From Meandrina meandrites (Eukaryota; Cnidaria; Anthozoa; Scleractinia; Meandrinidae), in assembly GCA_963693305.1 (NCBI GenBank), contig OY855913.1, positions 12,584,701 through 12,648,700 on the forward strand: a DNA stretch of 64,000 nt, written 5' to 3'. Below the pieces are notes generated by a model. The model was not told the DNA's origin and searched no databases. It saw only the letters and a program-made list of their open reading frames with translations. The position numbers and the translations under genes were made by a program. This document shows, piece by piece, positions 1 to 64,000 of this stretch (positions are counted from its first letter, which is position 1; each line of letters begins with the position of its first letter).

Positions 1-946
1 AAAAGCTGTCATTTGCACTATGAAGAGTTTTTGCAGCTACTCTTCACTTACAGTTGTCTCTTTGTTAAAATATACCACTTGCAAACAAAAACACATGGAA
101 ATGTGTGACAAATACATGTATGTTGCTTTTAATATTGAAGATTTGCATTTTGTGAACAGTGTTATTCAGGTCCGCATGGTTGATTCCTTGTGTGTTAATG
201 ATTAAACTGCACTGCACAGATCAAATCAAAAAGCACAAAATAGCCTGAAGTCTTCTTCGCAGTTTGTTTTGAACATCGCTCTGAAAATGCGTTTTTGAAT
301 ATTTAATAGCACTGGAATTATGAAGAGCACGGTGAATTTATTTATATATTTACAAAACCTGCCACATTTGTGACGAGAAGGCCGTTTCTCCAGAATTACT
401 TGACCATTTTGAGGAAGAGGGGTTTCTTCGGAAGCATTTACAAAGTGCTGAATAGAAAGATTGCATCAGAAAGTGAAACCTCTCCAAAATTCAACTTTTC
501 TTGGTTAGAAAAACTTGAGATTTGTGAAAGTCAAAAAGCATGAAATGTGCAGTTCCAGAAAATTTCCATACACACCCCATGGAAGGTCAACGGAAATTCC
601 TAGGGGATGGGCGTGTCAAAAGCCAAATTTTTTAAAGGAAAGTATGGGGCTGGACTGGAATGTTCCGAGGGGTGGGGGAATTCAACCCAAAAAACCTTCT
701 GTTTGTGGGGTGGGGGGTATGGATATATTTTCTGGAGCTACACAATTTGATTTTGAGTGGCCGTGAGATGCGAGAGACTGAATACAGTACTGCAATATCG
801 AGCAAAGCAGCAGATTGAACGGGTCCAACGAGTCAGATAACTTTGATTGTTTTTTCTTTCAGAGAACATTGTCTGTGTCCCGATATATCTTTTTCTTCTG
901 AGTTAATTTTTTTCTTTTGAAAGGAAATTCTTTAGAAGGAAAGTAA
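1..946. other. Intergenic or intronic, no feature recognised
   Basis: AT-rich sequence with two short ORFs that show no domain. Nothing identified as an SBNO 3' exon. Confidence 0.5.
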
Positions 947-3900
947 TGATTTGGGAAAACATACACTAATGGATATCCGTTTAAAGGTTCAAAAACGTTT
1001 TGTATCCGTTTACTATCCGTTTAAACGGTTAACAGAAGCGTTAAATCCGTTTTATATCATTTTGCAAACGTTCGAACGGTAACGACCATCCGTTATGAAT
1101 AAATTACAATCCGTTCAAACAAACGAACATCCGTTCAAACGGAAGAGCCATCCGTTTTAATGCTTAAAGCCAACCGTTTAATAAAAATTCCGGCCCAAGC
1201 AAAAGACTAAAACGCTGTAAAAGTTTTGTTGTGATGTATTTGCTGATGGAAAATTAACTGCAATGAAAACAAAGTTTAATGACCATGCAAATTCACCTCA
1301 AGTTGATCAAGCAAAATAAACATGCTTCATTATGCATATAAAATCTTCTTGACAAAAGTGTGAATGAATACAGGATTTATTTCAGCTCACCTCAGCACAC
1401 TGTTTCTACTTTGCGTCCATTGCATGTGCAGTTTTCACTTTCACAAAAACTATCATTTGTTGTTTTCCGCTGCACGAAACAATGAGTGGAAATGCATCTG
1501 CATTGGCAGGTTATTGAAATGGCGTACCATTAGTTAGCTTCGAATCAATTTCGAAAACTAGGTATTCAAATTCACAGTTTACTTCCGTAAGTTAGGAAAA
1601 TCAGGGTGTTACTAAACAGAGTAACGAGTAATGAGAAACCAAGTAACAGGAAAAAAATTCCATAGGTAAAAAAAATAAATATTAAAAAAATAATAACATT
1701 CAAATAAAAAAATAGCCGATATAAGGAATTAGAATTCCGGATTGAAAGTCTGGGTATTCCGTGTCGCAAATGGAACAGTATTTTCCGGTTGGCTGCATTA
1801 AGAAAGCAAAACAAATGGCGAACTCATTGTCCCTTTTACCTGATTTGGAGTTGCAGTTGTTCGATGACTCTGAAGTTAAAACAGACAATATTGTAAGCGA
1901 GGACATTTTTTTTTCAGTGCAGCTAACATGCTAAGGAATTTAAATCGATTCCACGACCACTTTGAGTATACGAGAGCCTGCTTGCAGCCTAAATATTTTT
2001 TAAGACTTATTGTCTTATCAAGGCTAGGCAGAATTTGCCGTATTAAATATAGGAAAAAGGTTACGCAACACATAAAAAACATATGGCCGGAATGCCAACA
2101 TTTCTTTCTGCAATAAATGTGAATTAAAAACTTAAGCTTTCAAGTTCAACGAGGGAAATCGCCGGGTATTGGCCATTTTTAGTTTTTCGTGCATCAATTC
2201 TGTCTGAAATTGGAGCCGATGGGAATATTTACTGCGATAATTTTAAACATGATAAAAATATGATTTTAAGGGCAAGGTCGAAGATGTGTTATCCACTCGG
2301 CCATAATCATTACAATTTGATCGGTAAAGCAATTTGTAATTTATAAGTAACACAGAAACCCAACCAAACACACGTTGTACCAAATAAAAGTCCCAGCCTA
2401 TTTAGAGTATCTTCGATTTCCTTGCATAGCGTTTGTTTAATATGAACATGGATAGTTCCGCAAAGGCCTTTAGATCAAAGGAGACCTGCAGTGGCAACGA
2501 TAAAGACAATAATAAAATACCCTTACCTTCATCTCCCGAGTTATCTGATATAATAATGACATCGTAGTCATCTGTTGTTTTGATAGAGAAAAATTATACT
2601 GGGCAGAAAGCCCAATTGGAGGTATAAAAACAAACAGTGAAAGTGGCAGAAAAACCGGCAAAGAAAACAGTCCATAACCCTTAAGACAGCCCAAACAACA
2701 TCTTTCTTCATTACTTTTGTAATTATTGTGGACTATATCGGCTGTTTCACAAATATGAGCGATAAAAAGAGAAAAAAACTCTTACCTTCCACGAGGCAAG
2801 CCATGCTTGCTGACTGAGTGAGATGCAGTCACTTGACATTTTTGGTGCAAAAATCCTCTCGGCCATTGTGCATTGTAACAAAAGGTTGTCGTGTAGTCGT
2901 GTTATCAATGAAATTACTCCAAGGCTTGATTTGTAATTATTTTTTAGAATTTGTATTTTTTTACCTATGGAATTTTTTTCCTGTTACTCGGTTTCTTGTT
3001 ACTCCGTTACTCGTTACTCTGTTGAGCAACACCCGGAAAATGATACACTGCAAAGCCCGATTTTGTGCGTCCGCTCCAAGAGTAGAGAATCACATGGTTT
3101 CGTTCGCGACATAAACAACGTAACCCAGCTGTCACATGTATTCCACATGCGACAAATTCATGCTTCTGCACGCAGCTTGCTCCTCGCAAGATTAAATTTG
3201 CAGTCAATTGTTTTGTGCTGTGAAATGTGACTTTCAGAGATTCTCATTTATATCAAAGAACTGCTCTGGTATTGTGCTTGGATTCGTGTGGAAAGAATAA
3301 GATATCTGGACATGTTGTTGCCGGTGAATGTGATCTATTAAATTATAGTAAACACACTATTACACAGTATTCTGTTGATGTCAGACTCGGCTTGTAGTCA
3401 CTATAACAATCGAAATTCGCCGTTCCGTAAGTACTTCAAACATTTGCTTGCTTTGCAGATTCATGATAACATAAAGAGATGAGTACTTTGGAAGTCTGCG
3501 CCGTGATGGAAATTACGTGATTGAGGGAGCCAAACAAAGTATCTGTTTTTCGCTTAGCATTTGTCACGCGTCAAGTACTGTACATACATGTAGTAGAAAT
3601 CGTTTGATCGTTAAACTGTTGAAGTTATCCCTTTGACCATAGTTATGGTTTGATTATTTTTAATACCGATTGAACTATCTGTCATGAGAAGACATTTAAT
3701 TAGAACGCTATCCGTTCGGACGTTTCCTATCTATCCGTTTCAGAAAGTTTCCTAGCTGTTCAAACGATTTTGGAAACCGTTTAAACGTTTTTGATAGCCA
3801 TTTTAACGCTTTGGGCAATCCGTTTGATTTTTTTCTTGACCGTTCAAACGATCTAGGAAACCGTTTAAACGCTTTTGAAAGCCATATGTTATATGTTTAC

Positions 3901-3962
3901 TATCCGTTTTTTTAAACCGTTTAACGGATATCTGTTCTAAAAGTGTACGTTTTCCCAAATCA
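947..3962. mobile_element. 3.0-kb TIR element with CCGTTTAAACG subterminal arrays
   Basis: Both ends carry TGATTTGGGAAAAC-TACAC as inverted repeats. For about 230 bp inward on each side the sequence is dense in ATCCGTTTAAACGG-like motifs in both orientations (960-1190 and 3705-3945). No transposase was seen. It contains the nested element at 1604-3034. Similar subterminal arrays occur at 54830-55716 and 62790-63220, so these form a family. Confidence 0.8.
1604..3034. mobile_element. 1.43-kb nested TIR element
   Basis: TIRs of about 75 bp start GGGTGTTRCT and contain CAGAGTAACGAGTAA. The imperfect 9-bp flanks GGAAAATCA (1595-1603) and GGAAAATGA (3035-3043) fit an 8- to 9-bp target duplication, as in hAT-type insertions. 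Several short ORFs inside show no recognisable domain. Confidence 0.8.
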
Positions 3963-4441
3963 GGTCCCAAATTAAAAATGCCAGGTTTGTAGGGTTTTGA
4001 GAAAATAAACTTTTGGCATTGTCTTGGGCAAATAAATGTTTCGTGTGGGAATTACCAGTGGCAAGTGCCTTTGTGATCTGAAATTCTCAAACTCATTAAT
4101 TATTCATGAGCTGATGACCCAATCAGCTCGCATCAATTGGGTCAGGTGCATGTATGTTGATACCCAATGAACATACTGATCAAGACACTGTAGATTAGTT
4201 CAAAAACTGATCAAGAAACTTGAATTAATCAATTAATTCCCGCTTAAATCATTGCTTACCACAACAATACAGCAACATATTATTCCTTCTTAGACATTGT
4301 TACATTAATAGTACAGTTTTTGAATTTTCCTTTCTGGAAAACAACATCCGTTAAAGATTCATCCTGTTTCTCTGGGGTAGAACATGTAGTTGTACTAACA
4401 AAACTTGGACCTTGGATCTTTGAGACTTTAGACGCATTTTC

Positions 4442-5027
4442 TTATGTAGGCTTTTTGTACTGCAACAATGCATTAGAATGACGATGCCCCGACCTTTCGC
4501 AAATCATTTTTTCTTCAACCCCAGAATTGAACAGGGAGGAAACACAAGTAACGTGCAAACTGTGAGCGGTTTTGCGTTTAAAGCCTGCCGCGTCGCACAT
4601 GTCAGGCAAAATCTTGTTCAAGCTGTTGATGCCTACGGGCGCTTTATCGAATGCGAACCTAGTTTTTGATGGCTTAAAGTAAAATACAGTAACTTCCTTT
4701 GCATGAGTCTCAACTAACCCTACATACAATCTGAATATCTCAACAAGGCACGGCTCGTGCCTTTCCTCAATAGAATGACAAACATGCTTAACCACTAGCG
4801 GCACATACTTTAGATCACAAAGACCTCCATGACCTCCATTTTCCATTGTAGAAATAGATCGTGTTCCAGAACGACTTAGGTGATGTAGTTCCCAGCAATT
4901 TCTTTTGCCAGAATACTGCTTCTTCTTGCTCGCTCACAAACTCCTTTTCCTCCTTCTTACACTTAATGTGAAGCCCTACTCGAACGCCATTTTTGAAACT
5001 TTGCAAGGAGGCATAGCCGTCAATCAT
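4442..5027 (-). pseudogene. DUF3504 / Crypton-type tyrosine recombinase, broken
   Basis: Two minus-strand frames belong together: 4815-5027 (EEAVFWQKKLLGTTSPKSFW then NTIYFYNG) and 4442-4846 (LKYVPLVVKHVCH, KAPVGINSLNKILPDMCDAA and the catalytic tail). About 30 residues normally between them are missing and the frames are out of register, so the gene is dead. The tail has AHSLHVTC where the family has HxxR, so the second catalytic arginine is histidine. The final histidine (SGHRHS) and tyrosine (LLQYKK) nine residues later remain. The domain occurs in Crypton transposons and in host genes derived from them. Confidence 0.72.
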
Positions 5028-5100
5028 AATCGTGCAATGTTATTGGCTAACTTGTAAAAAAGTTTGTTGGGTGGCCACGGTAAGGCGCATCGCACTGTAA
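4985..5100. repeat. Crypton-family 5' fragment, copy 1
   Basis: The block containing AACTTTGCAAGGAGGC and TTGTTGGGTGGCCA recurs at 54296-54400 in the same orientation and at 52700-52798 inverted. Here it covers the N-terminal coding end of the broken recombinase, so the other two are probably 5' pieces of the same element. Confidence 0.8.
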
Positions 5101-5524
5101 TGTCTCTTTATCATTAAACACTCACCAAGCGAAGCTGTATTTGTATGTTTGTGAACCATTAGCCATGTAGATTAGTTTAAAGTGGAAAGTAGAAAGTTAC
5201 GCTTATTTTGAATAATATATTCTGCAGCTGAAAATCATACTTGCCTAACCGGGCAAGTGAGCCGTGATTTGTACTTGCCCAACAGTTTTTACACTCACCT
5301 GGGTGAGTGGGCGAGCGCTAATGTCCAACCCTGAAGTTGAAATCACATCATGTCTTGAAGTATTTTTACAACTTGAAATTGCATTGCATTGTGGGCCCCC
5401 AATATATTAATGCAGCTGCAATGTATGGACCCAAGGAAAACAGCTGTAAATTCATTTTCAGAGTTCCAATCACCTCAACATTTTACCTAAAAAAATATGA
5501 CTGTTGATATTGTACCGGTAATTC

Positions 5525-5603
5525 CCTAGTCCGATCGCCAAAGTTAAGCCCTGTCGGGTAGGGTTAGTTACTTGGATGGGTGACCAACTGGAAATACCCA
5601 GAC
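5525..5603 (+). pseudogene. 5S rRNA-like fragment (3' two-thirds)
   Basis: TCCGATC, AAGTTAAGC, GTCGGG, TTAGTTACTTGGATGGGTGA and GGAAATACC follow the order of eukaryotic 5S rRNA from the B domain to the E loop, including the internal promoter region. The 5' third is missing and several bases differ. It is either a 5S pseudogene or the head of a 5S-derived SINE. A T-rich stretch follows. Confidence 0.75.
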
Positions 5604-6239
5604 TTTCTTTTTTCTTCTTACTTTTCCATGATTATGAAATAATTCTGTGAAATTTCAAAATTTCAGGGGCTTTTTGTCATTCTTATGTTTTTTGTTTTTG
5701 TTTTTAACTTCAGCTTAGGATGAAGGATGAATTTTTACAAGTTAAAATCACATCGCATCGCAAAGAACTTTTACAACTTGAAATCACGCTGTGTCATGGA
5801 CCCCAATGCCTAAATTTTCCTCATTTTCCTTCTCACTTTCTAAGTCAGTCTATAATTATCTTTAGAAAAGACATAGAGGCGACTAAACCCTTGCTGCCAA
5901 TTTGCTGAAACCTCAGGAATGTGTTTCTGCCAAGTCGTAACAGAAGTTGGAACAACAGTAGATTCCTTATTTGTTAATTTGTAATCATTTTTACAACACA
6001 GTTTCTTTAAATCTAAGTTCATGTCCTCTGAGATTTTAAATTTTTATTTTAAATTTTCTCTGAAATAAACTATTCTTTTAGTGAAAGAAAATTTCCTTTC
6101 TAATTTAAATGGTCACGGAAAAATATACCATTTGAGTGGCAAACTCCAACAAATAATGTTTTCTGAAGCAAATTTTATTCCATCTAGACATGCATGTTAA
6201 ACCACTAATTTACGACTTAAAAGCTTATCAGCCTTGATA

Positions 6240-6500
6240 AATTGAAGGGTCCGGTGGAAAAGCGACACATTCAAATTTTTGCTAAATTGAACATTGTCAA
6301 AACAGCTCCAAATTTCGCATGCGAGTTGGTTTGCAAGTCTTAAACATTGCCCTGTATTTCATTTTGCTGATCTTTGCCTCATTCTCCTGAAATAGCGCAT
6401 GCAAAAACAATGAAACCAGCGAAAATAAACCGGCTGTTGTTTTAACCCTAACCCTAAGGGTTACAGTTTTAACCCTAACCCTAAACTGGAATCCTAACGT
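6240..6500 (+). mobile_element. Diverged end of the 14351-16002 TIR family
   Basis: It shares AATTGAAGGG, GAACATTGTCAAAACA-CTCCAAATTT and the GCATGCAAAAA region with 14351-14520, followed by CCCTAACCCTAA repeats. The other end was not found. Confidence 0.6.
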
Positions 6501-7227
6501 TAGGCATAAACCGGGAGCATGCAAAAACATATTTATACTCCATCCGAAACCGTGACAAATGCATTCTTACTATTGTTAGTACCGTTTCAAAACTGGACAG
6601 TCCTCCCATTCACAACTAGCCATAATCAAAACATCATCGTATCCAAATTAGAAATCACTGCCGCTAAGCAATCATCCTCCCAAAGCCTTACCAAGCAGTA
6701 CGTGCCAGTATGACGAATTGCAGATCTTCCCGGTTTAACTACATAAAACTACATAAAATGCACCCGGAAATGCCAAAAGTGAATACCTCCTCCTGTTTTA
6801 CAATTGCTTATGAAATTTTAGCTATTGAATTATTGAGTCTAACAAACCAGAAAACTTGCTTGCAGCGACATGTCCTTGCTGTAACTTACATAAAATACAC
6901 CACAAAAAAGGTGAAATAACGTTAGCAAACGAATACGTTCTCCCATTTTAAATAAAAACAAAGATGGCCGTTTGCAAAGCAGAAGCAAATTTTCTTCCAA
7001 ACGATGCATCATTAGAAACGGCAGTTCGATTGTTTCTTCATAGTAGCACTATTCTGATTGGTGTGAGATACATACATGACTTACATGTACTGATTCACTC
7101 ACTGACGGGCTCACCACAAGGTCCAACATGACAGCTAAGAGGTATTTTTTTTTACAAAAAAATGACTCAAAAATGAATGAATCACAAGAGCCCAAAAGTT
7201 AATTATTATGATCATCTATTGACCAAC

Positions 7228-63976
<56,749 letters not shown>

Positions 63977-64000
63977 CTTTCAGATAAAACAAATAGTCTA

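Noticed and set aside
515..766. Possible 83-aa gene on the plus strand
   Set aside because: No domain, no family resemblance, and no supporting context; left as unassigned.
6445..6485. Telomeric repeat or chromosome end
   Set aside because: Only a few CCCTAA units, imperfect, inside a transposon-like sequence; the same short units recur near 14650 and 59222.

Overview
This window is AT-rich animal nuclear DNA, most likely from a cnidarian (a coral or sea anemone). The reasons are one host gene split into short exons by very long introns, and repeat families that I associate with anthozoan genomes: DIRS-type YR retroelements, Penelope-like ends, tRNA-SINEs, DUF3504/Crypton fragments and zinc-finger/tyrosine-recombinase/Myb genes. 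The phylum is an inference from these families; no species marker is visible.

Host gene. One protein-coding gene, a strawberry notch (SBNO) homologue, runs on the minus strand across nearly the whole window. I could assemble 14 consecutive exons, from 63976 (upstream edge) down to 7228, with compatible splice phases and no missing piece. They cover the N-terminal part of the helicase core, the Walker A loop (exon at 61984-62022), the DECH box and SAT motif (exon at 29971-30106), and the start of the C-terminal helicase domain (9864-9961 and 7228-7385). The 5' end lies beyond 64000. I could not identify the 3' end of the coding region left of 7228.

Intron contents. Nearly everything else is mobile or repetitive DNA. 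1-7200: a 3.0-kb TIR element with a second element nested in it, a broken DUF3504/Crypton recombinase, and a 5S rRNA-like fragment. 7.7-16 kb: minisatellites, a TIR MITE, and a 1.65-kb TIR element. 16.2-19.3 kb: a decayed DIRS-type retroelement (gag-like, RT, RNase H fused to YR). 19.6-20.8 kb: a TIR element carrying an OTU-protease-like ORF. Penelope-like ends bracket 14-21 kb. 22-23.6 kb: a SINE and dispersed repeats. 24.8-26.5 kb: the 5' half of an L1-like LINE. 26.6-28.8 kb: hairpin and TTAA-flanked MITEs. 32.0-32.8 and 61.1-61.9 kb: two copies of a pogo/Tigger-like MITE.

Most interesting segment. The 13.7-kb intron between the SBNO exons at 43787-43951 and 29971-30106 holds two long intact-looking genes in tail-to-tail orientation. 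The first is a three-exon plus-strand gene (35758-39400, 936 aa) with an SF3-type helicase domain. The second is a single-exon minus-strand gene (39785-41482, 565 aa) with a C2H2 finger, a tyrosine recombinase domain with all expected catalytic residues, and a C-terminal Myb/SANT domain. A 726-bp palindrome lies upstream of the first gene. A 63-bp tandem array carrying GGAACA-N3-TGTTCC palindromes lies upstream of the second. (GGAA)n arrays lie outside both. This looks like a self-mobilising, possibly replicative YR-helicase element. Its ends are not proven.
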